Source: Cyclobacteriaceae bacterium (GTDB lineage: Bacteria > Bacteroidota > Bacteroidia > Cytophagales > Cyclobacteriaceae). Taken from it: 64,000 bases of DNA. Under the pieces are notes generated by a model. It was not told where the DNA came from, did not search any database, and saw only the letters and a program-made list of their open reading frames with translations. The stretch spans positions 434,001-498,000 of the forward strand of contig JAHBTX010000002.1 of the NCBI GenBank assembly GCA_019638395.1. Reading direction: 5' to 3'. A program made the position numbers and the translations under genes. Positions 33,137-41,570 of this stretch are shown here, piece after piece; the stretch's first letter is position 1, and every line of letters begins with the position of its first letter.

Positions 33137-33562
33137 TCAATTGGCTTTTACTTCGGGGCGCAGCGCATGCATTCCGTTTTCACCAATTTTAATATCTTTA
33201 ATAATGGCACCCATTTTACAACTTCCATTAAAAACAGCCCCTGGTTCTACCACCAATTTTCCGGTAAGGATATCGCCATGAATTTTAGCTGTAGCTTTTA
33301 GCACCAGCAGCTCTGAAATTTCAAGTTTGCCTTTTACTTCGCCTTCTATATCGGCATTTTGAGCCACGATGTTACCTTCAATGTGGCTGGAGTGCCCCAA
33401 CGCAATTTTCGATTTCGATTTAATGCTGCCCAGCACTTTGCCTTCTATACGAATGTTGCCATACGTTTCGATGTTGCCCTCCAGCACCGTACCTTTTCCT
33501 ATTACATTACTGGAGTTGCTGATTTCGTCTGCTGCTCGTTTTTGCTCTTTTGATGTTAACAT
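33137..33562 (-). CDS. Bactofilin (polymer-forming cytoskeletal protein)
   Basis: A 141-residue protein with the bactofilin (DUF583) right-handed beta-helix from about residue 20 to 118: hydrophobic repeats such as VIGKGTVLEGNIETYGNIRIEGKVLGSI, HIEGNIVAQNADIEGEVKGKLEI and AKIHGDILTGKL. Short disordered tails flank the core. Bactofilins polymerise without nucleotides and organise cell shape and peptidoglycan enzymes. The gene follows the M23 peptidase by 15 bases, a partnership seen in several bacteria. Confidence 0.92.
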   Translation of the reverse strand: MLTSKEQKRAADEISNSSNVIGKGTVLEGNIETYGNIRIEGKVLGSIKSKSKIALGHSSHIEGNIVAQNADIEGEVKGKLEISELLVLKATAKIHGDILTGKLVVEPGAVFNGSCKMGAIIKDIKIGENGMHALRPEVKAN

Positions 33563-33577
33563 GGCCTTGTGGTTTTT

Positions 33578-34444
33578 TTAAAACGTTACAAAATCTTCCG
33601 GGTTAATCGAGTTGCCATTGTACCACATTTCGAAATGAAGGTGTGGGCCATCGGTCATCTCGCCACTGTTGCCAACTATAGCGATAATATCACCGGCATT
33701 TACAAAACTACCAACTTTTTTTAACAATCCGGCATTGTGCTTGTAAACCGAAACCAGGTTACCCCGGTGTTGTACGGTTATTACATGACCCGAGTCTTGC
33801 GTCCACGAAGCTAACACTACTACACCATCGGCTACACATTTTACAGGCTCGTTTGTTTTGGCAACTATATCCACACCGTAATGTCCTTTCTTAATATCGT
33901 AATGATCGGACACAAAACCGGTAATGGGTGTAAAGAAAAACATCTCTTGTAACTCGCGGTACTTGCCACTGGCCAGGGTTACCAACGAAAACTCACTCTT
34001 CTCAAACTCTTTGCGAAACAACGAGTCGGACGGTGCGAGTTTCATATTACCCACTGCCGATAGTGGTCTGTTCTCTGAACTGAAAGCCTCGGCCGGATCG
34101 GTAAAACCACTGGCTGTATCGCCACTTAATACCCGTTGAAAGCTCTGAATGAACATATCCTTCTGGTGCACTTCAACAGCAAGCGAATCTACTTTTAACG
34201 CCAGTTCGTACAACTTTTTGTTGGCTTCCATCTGGGCATGCTTAGGATCGAACCATTTTGCCAGCAGTGTTTTGGATAAAAAGAGACTAAACGCAAACAG
34301 CAACACAAAAAGAGATACCGATATAACCAACACTTTGGCATAGGTAAAACCAATGTTAGATGTTTCTGCCAGGTTTTCCTCGTTGCGAATTACCATCAGG
34401 TATTTGTTGGTAAGCCGTTCCGATAAGGTCTTTTTGGGTTTCAA
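33578..34444 (-). CDS. M23 family metallopeptidase (peptidoglycan endopeptidase)
   Basis: A 288-residue protein anchored by one helix at about residues 30-54 (ending FSLFLSKTLLA), then a coiled-coil stretch and a LytM/M23 domain from about residue 175. The zinc site is complete: HYGVD (H, D), then HLHFEMWYNG near the C-terminus. It is expected to cut peptide cross-bridges in the cell wall in the periplasm. It is followed immediately by bactofilin, with only 15 bases between, so the pair probably works together in cell shape. A TAnnTTTG element lies upstream. Confidence 0.92.
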   Translation of the reverse strand: MKPKKTLSERLTNKYLMVIRNEENLAETSNIGFTYAKVLVISVSLFVLLFAFSLFLSKTLLAKWFDPKHAQMEANKKLYELALKVDSLAVEVHQKDMFIQSFQRVLSGDTASGFTDPAEAFSSENRPLSAVGNMKLAPSDSLFRKEFEKSEFSLVTLASGKYRELQEMFFFTPITGFVSDHYDIKKGHYGVDIVAKTNEPVKCVADGVVVLASWTQDSGHVITVQHRGNLVSVYKHNAGLLKKVGSFVNAGDIIAIVGNSGEMTDGPHLHFEMWYNGNSINPEDFVTF

Positions 34445-34462
34445 AATGTTTTAAATTTTGGG

Positions 34463-34470
34463 CAAAATTA
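34463..34470 (-). promoter_or_regulatory. Putative -7 element for the M23-bactofilin unit
   Basis: On the minus strand TAATTTTG matches TAnnTTTG, 18 bases before the M23 start. No clear -33 element. It faces the SprE promoter candidate on the other strand. Confidence 0.4.
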
Positions 34471-34508
34471 GATATTCCCTGCGATTATAATATTGATCAT
34501 CTGTTTTT

Positions 34509-34516
34509 TACGTTTG
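34509..34516 (+). promoter_or_regulatory. Putative -7 element for the SprE gene
   Basis: TACGTTTG fits TAnnTTTG and lies 19 bases before the GTG start at 34536. A TTG lies only 13 bases upstream, so the -33 match is poor. Confidence 0.4.
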
Positions 34517-34535
34517 TAGTTCTAAACTGTTTCCA

Positions 34536-37094
34536 GTGCGACTTTCCATAATCGTTTTGTTGGGTTTACTGCTTGTGGGCTGTTCGGTTGAACAGAACAC
34601 CTTTACCGCCAACATATATCATAATACGGCCGCACATTATAATGGATATTATTATGCCCGCGAAAAAACCCGCGAAGTAGAAAAGGTTATTGCCAAAAGT
34701 CTGGATGATGACCCCAACCAGATTTTACGATTATTTCCAAAGCTTGATTCTACGTTAGCCAAATCGTACCAAAAAGATACCGAAGAAATTATAAAGATGG
34801 CTTCGCTTGCCATACAACGGCACCCCAATAGCAAATGGGTAGATGACAGCTACCTGCTGGTGGGCAAAGCCCGGCTTTACGGGTACGATTTTCAAAACGC
34901 CATTCAAACTTTAAAATATGTAAACACCAAAAGCCCCGATGCCGATACCCGGCATCGGGCCCTGGTGCAATTGCTGCGTACGTTTACAGAGCAACAAGAG
35001 TATGACCGGGCCGAAGAAACTTTTCGCTACTTAGAAAAAGAAAAGCTAAGCAAGCAAAATGCAAAAGCGCTTTACTTAGAAAAAGCTTACTACTATCAGG
35101 AGCGCAATAATTATGATTACATGGTGCGCAACCTGGCCTTAGCCGATTCGCTATTGGAACGAGTCGATCGCAAAGGCAGAATTTATTTTTTGATTGGTCA
35201 GGTTTACCAAAAACTAGGCTTTGATGCCGAGGCCTACAATTATTATCGCAAATGCATTGGCACCAATCCCGATTATGAGATTGATTTTTATGCCCGGCTT
35301 AACATGGCACAGGTAGCCCGGTTAGATAACAGGCGAGACATAAAACACCTGCGGGGCCAATTCGAAAAAATGTTAACCGACACTAAAAACATTGAGTTTA
35401 AGGATAAGATCTATTACGAGCTGGGTGAGTTTGACCGCAAGCAAGGTAACCTGAAACAAGCTATCGAAAGTTATTCATTAGCTGCCCATGCCGGCACCAA
35501 CAAACGTATTCAGGGCAGCGCTTATTTGCGCATCGGGCAATTGCAATTCGATTCGTTAAAAAAATACAGCCTGGCCAAATTGTATTACGACAGCGCTATG
35601 GGTGCCTTGCCGAAAGATTTTGAAAACTATGAATTCATAAAAAAAAGACAGGAGGTGTTAGGTGAATTTGCAAAACATACCGAGGCTATAACCTGGAACG
35701 ACAGCTTATTAACTATGGCTGCTATGGATACTGCCCAACTGCGCAAACAGATTGATTCGGTATTGGCTGAGCGGGCTAAACCTTTGGCTTCGGCCAAAAA
35801 GAAAAAACGCAAGAGTTACACAGGCCCCTCCAATGCAAGTAATAGTCCATTTTTTAATCAAGATACTGGCGGTGGAGTAGATTGGTATTTTGGTAATCCA
35901 TCGGCAGTTGCTTTAGGCCAAACAGAATTTAACCGGATTTGGGGAGCCATACCCCTGGAAGACAATTGGCGAAGATCGAATAAAACTACTGTATTGCAGG
36001 AACCCGGGCCCCTGCTAGCAGGTAGCGGAAATCAAACACAAAAAATACAGGCCGAAGCCGCCACTGCCACCCAAAAAGTTGATGAAGCGGGCAAACTAAT
36101 CAGTCAGATTCCGCGCACAGCCGAAGATAAAGCCAAAGCACTTGCCCAAATTGAAGAGGGATACTTTAAGCTGGGCGACTTGTTTTACTTTCAGCTTAAC
36201 GAAAAGAATAATGCCGCAGAGTCTTATACCAAATTATTGAAACGCTTTCCTGAGTCGCAGCATATTCCGGAAGTGCTTTATAAACTATACTTAATTGCAA
36301 AAGATACAGACCCGGCCCGGGCCGAAGTGTATGCTAATGAGTTAAAATCCAACCACCCACGCTCTACCTTTACCCGCATTTTAATTAACCCCGACTATAT
36401 GCGCGAGACCAGCGTGGCAGCAGAAAAACAAAAACTGATTTACCAGGATGCCTACACATTGTTTCAAAATAATAATCTGCGTGCCGCACAGGATAAACTA
36501 AAGCAAGCCCTGCAGGAAGGTGAAACTACGTTTACACCTCAATTGGAATTACTGCAGGTTTTGATTACCGGCAAAACAGAAGATATAACCCGCTATCAAT
36601 TTGAATTAGGAGAATACATCAAAAAATATCCTGATGGAGAACTAAAGCCGTATGCAGAAGAATTGTTAGCCGCATCCAAAAACTTACTAAATAGGTTAGA
36701 GCGCGCGCGCGGAATTCAGTTTTTAAAATCGCTGGAAGGCACACATAGCTTTGTAATTGTTTACAACACAACCGATAAAATTACCATTCCCGTATCGAAT
36801 GCCCTTGATAAACTTAACAATACTCAATTTAAAGAGTTGAAACTTACCACCACCAACATTATTCTAAACGAAGAAAAAACCATTACACTGGTAAGCGATT
36901 TGCCAAACAAGAGTACCGCTTTGAGTTATTTCGACAAATTCCTCGCTCAGATTGCTCCTACCAAACCTGTTGCAAACTATAAATTCAATAGCTTTGTAAT
37001 TACAAAAGATAATTTTCAGATTTTTTACCGAACCAAGGCACTGGATGAGTACCTCACCTTCTTTGATCGTAACTATCAAAAACAAAATCAATAA
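34536..37094 (+). CDS. sprE: SprE/PorW-type TPR lipoprotein of gliding/type IX secretion
   Basis: An 852-residue outer-membrane lipoprotein candidate: signal MRLSIIVLLGLLLVGCS with a lipobox cysteine at residue 16. It then has the hallmark NTFTANIYHNTAAHYNGYYYAREK, and TPR-like helical repeats through most of the chain (such as YEIDFYARLNMAQVARLD and AAESYTKLLKRFPESQHIPEVLYKLYLIAKD). SprE (Flavobacterium) and PorW (Porphyromonas) are needed for type IX secretion and gliding. The start is GTG 34536. The last 50 bases overlap the start of the PBP1A gene. A perfect hairpin lies inside the coding sequence at 34935-34959. Confidence 0.82.
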   Translation: MRLSIIVLLGLLLVGCSVEQNTFTANIYHNTAAHYNGYYYAREKTREVEKVIAKSLDDDPNQILRLFPKLDSTLAKSYQKDTEEIIKMASLAIQRHPNSKWVDDSYLLVGKARLYGYDFQNAIQTLKYVNTKSPDADTRHRALVQLLRTFTEQQEYDRAEETFRYLEKEKLSKQNAKALYLEKAYYYQERNNYDYMVRNLALADSLLERVDRKGRIYFLIGQVYQKLGFDAEAYNYYRKCIGTNPDYEIDFYARLNMAQVARLDNRRDIKHLRGQFEKMLTDTKNIEFKDKIYYELGEFDRKQGNLKQAIESYSLAAHAGTNKRIQGSAYLRIGQLQFDSLKKYSLAKLYYDSAMGALPKDFENYEFIKKRQEVLGEFAKHTEAITWNDSLLTMAAMDTAQLRKQIDSVLAERAKPLASAKKKKRKSYTGPSNASNSPFFNQDTGGGVDWYFGNPSAVALGQTEFNRIWGAIPLEDNWRRSNKTTVLQEPGPLLAGSGNQTQKIQAEAATATQKVDEAGKLISQIPRTAEDKAKALAQIEEGYFKLGDLFYFQLNEKNNAAESYTKLLKRFPESQHIPEVLYKLYLIAKDTDPARAEVYANELKSNHPRSTFTRILINPDYMRETSVAAEKQKLIYQDAYTLFQNNNLRAAQDKLKQALQEGETTFTPQLELLQVLITGKTEDITRYQFELGEYIKKYPDGELKPYAEELLAASKNLLNRLERARGIQFLKSLEGTHSFVIVYNTTDKITIPVSNALDKLNNTQFKELKLTTTNIILNEEKTITLVSDLPNKSTALSYFDKFLAQIAPTKPVANYKFNSFVITKDNFQIFYRTKALDEYLTFFDRNYQKQNQ

Positions 37095-39387
37095 TCTGTT
37101 GCGGATTGAAAAACCGTGGATAGGCAAAACCATTCAATACATCTGGATTGCCTTCCTCTGTTTTATAATCGGGTTTCCCCTTTATATCTATTCTGTTAAA
37201 ATCGATTTGTTTGGTTTATATGGTGCTATGCCCAGCACCGTAGAAGTTGAAAATCCTGAAAACGATCTTTCCTCTGAAGTAATTTCAGCCGATGGTGTTT
37301 CGCTGGGGCGTTATTACCGGGGTGCTAACCGCAGCCAGGTACATTTCAGTGAATTGTCAGAAGACCTGGTTAAAACCCTGATTATTTCGGAAGACCACCG
37401 GTTTTACAATCACCCCGGCCTGGATTTTCCGGCCTACCTGCGGGTGTTGTACGGAATCATTACCTTAAATCCTCAGGGCGGTGGCAGTACCATAACCCAA
37501 CAGTTGGCCAAAAATCTTTACACCATGAATCCGGACAGAAGTTTGGATGGTCATTTGGCCAAACTTGGTAAATACCCAAGACGCATCATTCAAAAAACCA
37601 AGGAGTGGATTATTTCTATTCAATTGGAAGAAAATTTTACCAAAGAAGAAATTATTGCCATGTATTTGAATACGGCAACCTTTAGCAGTAACACATTCGG
37701 CATTAAAGTAGCAGCCGAAACCTACTTTGATAAAGCACCTGACAGTTTGAATATTCAGGAGTCGGCCGTGCTGGTAGGTATGCTGCAGGCTGTAACCTTG
37801 TTCGATCCTAAACGAAACCCCGAATCATCGCTGCGCAAACGAAACGAAGTGCTGTATAAACTTTTCCGGCATGGCTATAAAATAAAATCACAAGCGCAAT
37901 TCGATTCTGTAAGAGCACTGCCTATCGATTTGAAATACCGATTCCAAAATCAAAACGAAGGGTTGGCCACTTACTTTCGCACCGTATTAGGCAATTACAT
38001 GTTAACCTATTGCCGCAACCGCGGAATCGATTTATATAATTCAGGTCTAAAAATTTACACCACCATCGATACGCGCATGCAAAAGTATGCCGAAGAGGCT
38101 GTGGCTACCCACATGAAAACCTTGCAGAAACAATTTAAAGAAGAATGGAAAAAACGAGGCCGTAACCCCTGGGTAGATGAAGACGGTAAAGAGATAAAAG
38201 ACTTTTTACAAAAACGCATTCGCCAAACCGATGCCTACAAAGCTTACGCACAGAAGTATGGCGAGAATTCCGATTCGCTTAAGATCATGCTGAGTGTTAA
38301 AAAGAAGATGACTGTTTTTACCTGGGATGGCGAGCGCGATACGTTGTTCAGCAGCTACGATTCACTTAATTATTATAAACACTTTTTGCAAACCGGCTTT
38401 ATGGCGGTTGATCCCTACACCGGGTATATTAAAGCCTGGGTGGGCGGCATTAATCACAAATACTTTAAGTACGACCACGTAAAGCAAGGCACGCGGCAGC
38501 CGGGCTCCACTTTTAAATCTTTTGTTTATGGTTTGGCTATGGAAAATGGGTGGTCGCCCTGCGTAATTAAAAAAGATATTTCTCCGCAATTTAATATTCC
38601 CAATCAACCACCCTGGTACCCTTTAAACGCAGATGGCTCCAGAGGTACGGGCGAGTCTATGACCATTCGCAAAGCCATGGCACAATCTGTAAACTCCATT
38701 ACCGCACAAGTAATGCAAGAGTTAAAAGCCGAAAATGTAGTAGAGTTTGCACATCGGGTTGGTATTCAAAGCAAGTTAGACCCTGTTCCTTCCTTGTGCC
38801 TGGGCACCAGCGATGTTTCGTTGTATGAGTTGATTGGTGCCTATGCCACGTTTGTAAACAGTGGCATTTATACCGAACCGATTTACATAACCCGTATTGA
38901 AGATAAAAACGGTAATGTAATTGAAATCTTCAACCCAAAAACACGCGAGGCTATTAACGAACAAACGGCTTACAAAATGATTTACATGTTGCGTGGTGGT
39001 GCCGAAGAAGAAGGTGGCTCTTCTTTAGGCTTAAGCAGAGATGTACGACAAGGTAACGAAGTAGGTGGTAAAACCGGAACTACCAACGATGCCTCGGATG
39101 GTTGGTATGTAGGTATAACACACAATATGGTTGCCGGAGCCTGGACCGGTGGCGATGAACGCGCCATTCATTTCCCTACGTGGACGTTCGGGCAAGGCGG
39201 AAGAACTGCACGTCCCATCTGGGATTTATTCATGCAAAAACTCTATGCCGATCCACAATCCGGAATTGTAAAAGGCCAGTTTAAGCGCCCATCCAGCGGA
39301 TTGGATATGACACTGGATTGCAGCAAGCATATTGTAAACGATACTACCAGCATTGATTACGAACAACCATGGGATATTAAGCATTAA
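37045..39387 (+). CDS. Bifunctional penicillin-binding protein 1A
   Basis: A 780-residue class A PBP. One N-terminal membrane helix (residues 29-52) is followed by the GT51 glycosyltransferase with SEDHRFYNHPGLDFPAYLR and GGSTITQQLAKNL. The transpeptidase has the SxxK serine in RQPGSTFKSF, SxN in AQSVNSITAQ, and KTG in GGKTGTTNDASDGWYVG. It builds and cross-links peptidoglycan in the periplasm. The start ATG at 37045 overlaps the sprE end by 50 bases; a later start (for example TTG at 37097) cannot be excluded. The overlap suggests co-expression with SprE. Confidence 0.93.
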   Translation: MSTSPSLIVTIKNKINNLLRIEKPWIGKTIQYIWIAFLCFIIGFPLYIYSVKIDLFGLYGAMPSTVEVENPENDLSSEVISADGVSLGRYYRGANRSQVHFSELSEDLVKTLIISEDHRFYNHPGLDFPAYLRVLYGIITLNPQGGGSTITQQLAKNLYTMNPDRSLDGHLAKLGKYPRRIIQKTKEWIISIQLEENFTKEEIIAMYLNTATFSSNTFGIKVAAETYFDKAPDSLNIQESAVLVGMLQAVTLFDPKRNPESSLRKRNEVLYKLFRHGYKIKSQAQFDSVRALPIDLKYRFQNQNEGLATYFRTVLGNYMLTYCRNRGIDLYNSGLKIYTTIDTRMQKYAEEAVATHMKTLQKQFKEEWKKRGRNPWVDEDGKEIKDFLQKRIRQTDAYKAYAQKYGENSDSLKIMLSVKKKMTVFTWDGERDTLFSSYDSLNYYKHFLQTGFMAVDPYTGYIKAWVGGINHKYFKYDHVKQGTRQPGSTFKSFVYGLAMENGWSPCVIKKDISPQFNIPNQPPWYPLNADGSRGTGESMTIRKAMAQSVNSITAQVMQELKAENVVEFAHRVGIQSKLDPVPSLCLGTSDVSLYELIGAYATFVNSGIYTEPIYITRIEDKNGNVIEIFNPKTREAINEQTAYKMIYMLRGGAEEEGGSSLGLSRDVRQGNEVGGKTGTTNDASDGWYVGITHNMVAGAWTGGDERAIHFPTWTFGQGGRTARPIWDLFMQKLYADPQSGIVKGQFKRPSSGLDMTLDCSKHIVNDTTSIDYEQPWDIKH

Positions 39388-39425
39388 GCAAGTTTCAAAT
39401 TCATAATTTGTGATTCGTAACTTGC
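39388..39425. repeat. Inverted repeat just before uvrC
   Basis: Outer arms GCAAGTT and AACTTGC, and inner arms CAAATT and AATTTG around a three-base loop, give a nested hairpin between the PBP1A stop and the uvrC GTG. There is no T-tract, so it is not a good intrinsic terminator. It could influence uvrC translation, since it ends four bases before the start. Confidence 0.5.
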
Positions 39426-39428
39426 GGT

Positions 39429-41204
39429 GTGTCCATCGATCCGAAAAATATCCTTACATCCATCCCCGATTCTCCGGGTATTTATCGCTATTACAACAAA
39501 GAAGGCGAGCTGATTTATGTAGGTAAAGCTAAAAGTTTGAAGAAGCGGGTATCAAGCTACTTCAACAAACAATCGCAATACAATCGCAAAACCGAAAAAT
39601 TAGTAAGTGAGATTTTCAAGATAGAGTTTACACTGGCCAATACTGAGTTCGATGCGTTACTGCTCGAAAACAATTTCATTAAACAATACCAGCCCAAGTA
39701 CAACATCTTACTGAAAGACGACAAAACCTTTCCTTATCTCTGCATTTTAAATGAACCGTTTCCGCGTATTATCTACACGCGCAAATACATTCCCAAACAA
39801 GGCGAATACTTCGGGCCGTACTCCAGCGTGGTATCGATGAAAAGTGTGTTGGAATTAGTGCGTCAGATTTATTCCATCCGCACTTGTAACCTGCTGCTTT
39901 CGCAGGAAAACATTGAACAAAAAAAATTTAAAGTATGCCTGGAGTTTCACATCGGCAACTGCAAGGGCCCGTGTGAAGGATTGCAAAACGAAGCCGATTA
40001 CCTCGAAGATATTAAACAGGCGCGCAACATTTTGAAAGGCGATTTAAGCGTGGTGGAAGACGAACTTGCACTTAGAATGAAAAATGCTTCGGAAATAATG
40101 GAGTTTGAAAAGGCAGCTATCTTCAAACATAAATTAGAGTTGCTCGAAAAATTTCAAACCAAATCGTTAGTAGTAAATCGTAAGCTTACAGACATTGATG
40201 TAATTACCATTACCAGTACCGAAACCGATGCCTATATCAACTACATGCAGATAAAAGAAGGCTCGATCATTTTTTCTAAAAACCTGGAGGTTAAAAAGAA
40301 ACTGGAGGAAACCGATGAAGAGATTTTGAGCATGGTAGTGCAGGGCTTACGATCTACCTATCGCAGCAGCAATCCGGAAGTATATACCAATGTACCGCTT
40401 ACCGTTAAAGCAGATGCATTTGAAAATGTGCTGCCGCAAATTGGCGACAAGAAAAAATTAGTTGATCTATCCTTAAAGAATGCGCTTTATCAAAAGCGCG
40501 AGAAAGAAATCAGTAAGGAAGAGCAGAAAGACAAGAAGAATAAAGTTTTGCACATTATGCAAGAGAACCTGCGCTTGCTGCAATACCCAAAAATTATTGA
40601 GTGCTTCGATAACTCCAACTTTCAGGGTACATCGCCCGTAGCTTCGATGGTGCGCTTTGTAGATGGCAAACCCGATAAAAAAGGGTATCGTCATTTTAAC
40701 ATCAAAACCGTTGTTGGCCCCAACGATTTTGCTTCCATGAAAGAAATTGTAACCAGGCGTTACAAGCGCATTATGGAAGAACAAGGTGAGTATCCACAAC
40801 TTATTATTGTGGATGGTGGCAAAGGACAATTAAGCAGTGCGTGCGAGGCTTTGCAAGAACTTGGACTTTATGGTAAGATTCCCATCATTGGTATTGCCAA
40901 AAGGTTGGAAGAAATTTATTACCCGGAAGACAACCTGCCGTTGTTGATCAGTAAAAAATCGCCTGCGTTGCTATTGATACAACGCATCCGCGATGAGGCT
41001 CACCGGTTTGCCATTACGTTCCACCGGCTAAAACGCAGCAGCAATACATTCGTTACCGAGATTGAACAGATACCGGGCATCGGTAAAAAGACAGCCGATA
41101 AACTGTTGGCACATTTTAAATCTGTAAAGAAAATTAAGGAGGCGAGCGTGGAAGAGCTTACAGAATTGGTGGGCGAGAAAATTGCGAATAAACTGAAAGC
41201 ATAA
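39429..41204 (+). CDS. uvrC: UvrABC system protein C (excinuclease subunit)
   Basis: A 591-residue nucleotide-excision-repair nuclease. The N-terminal GIY-YIG domain is clear (PGIYRYYNKEGELIYVGKAKSLKKRVSSYF), followed by the UVR helical hairpin (about 200-240) and the C-terminal RNase H-like endonuclease domain (IECFDNSNFQGTSPVASMV, then IIVDGGKGQLSSACE). Tandem helix-hairpin-helix motifs close the protein (IPGIGKKTADKLLAHFKSVKKIKEA). The start is GTG 39429. Length is normal. A palindromic element follows downstream. Confidence 0.95.
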   Translation: MSIDPKNILTSIPDSPGIYRYYNKEGELIYVGKAKSLKKRVSSYFNKQSQYNRKTEKLVSEIFKIEFTLANTEFDALLLENNFIKQYQPKYNILLKDDKTFPYLCILNEPFPRIIYTRKYIPKQGEYFGPYSSVVSMKSVLELVRQIYSIRTCNLLLSQENIEQKKFKVCLEFHIGNCKGPCEGLQNEADYLEDIKQARNILKGDLSVVEDELALRMKNASEIMEFEKAAIFKHKLELLEKFQTKSLVVNRKLTDIDVITITSTETDAYINYMQIKEGSIIFSKNLEVKKKLEETDEEILSMVVQGLRSTYRSSNPEVYTNVPLTVKADAFENVLPQIGDKKKLVDLSLKNALYQKREKEISKEEQKDKKNKVLHIMQENLRLLQYPKIIECFDNSNFQGTSPVASMVRFVDGKPDKKGYRHFNIKTVVGPNDFASMKEIVTRRYKRIMEEQGEYPQLIIVDGGKGQLSSACEALQELGLYGKIPIIGIAKRLEEIYYPEDNLPLLISKKSPALLLIQRIRDEAHRFAITFHRLKRSSNTFVTEIEQIPGIGKKTADKLLAHFKSVKKIKEASVEELTELVGEKIANKLKA

Positions 41205-41217
41205 AGCTTGGATGGTG

Positions 41218-41425
41218 CATTTCGAATTGTCGAGGAATACTTCGTCATTCGACCCCGATGGGGTCGTTTTCATCTTTGGTTCATTTTCTACCAACATTAA
41301 ATCCCAAACGGGATTTTTTGGGTTTAATGAAAAAGGACTCCGTTAGGAGTCCAATATTGGTAGTAGATCGTAATACTTTTAAAACGACTCCGTAGGAGTC
41401 GAATATTTGTAAGAGACAATTTTGA
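41218..41425. repeat. Nested palindromic repeat element, copy 2
   Basis: This stretch aligns along about 200 bases with the element at 5531-5720. It holds CGACCCCGATGGGGTCG (41250-41266), AATCCCAAACGGGATT (about 41300-41316), GGACTCCGTTAGGAGTCC (41335-41352) and CGACTCCGTAGGAGTCG (41385-41401), in the same order and spacing. The last stem differs from copy 1 at a C-G pair now T-A, so base pairing is kept. The remaining bases to 41515 hold no clear gene. Both copies sit between genes. Confidence 0.8.
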
Positions 41426-41515
41426 AAGAAGATGAAAAGAAACCGAATGGAACAGCATACCGAATTACAGTCAAGCTTTCCATGGTCAATTGAAACGTTA
41501 GAGGCCACCAAAAAA

Positions 41516-41552
41516 CAAAAAGCTTAAAGCCTTCCGACTTTAAGCTTTTAAC
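41516..41552 (-). terminator. Terminator after the prolyl oligopeptidase gene
   Basis: Stem AAAAGCTTAAAG with CTTTAAGCTTTT around an eight-base loop, about 20 bases after the peptidase stop on the minus strand. Confidence 0.75.
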
Positions 41553-41570
41553 TTTTTAAGCAATAAACTA

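Noticed and set aside
41432-41527. 31-codon plus-strand frame (MKRNRMEQHTELQ...) before the peptidase terminator
   Set aside because: Too short, no ribosome site or domain, and it ends inside the terminator stem. Left as unproven.
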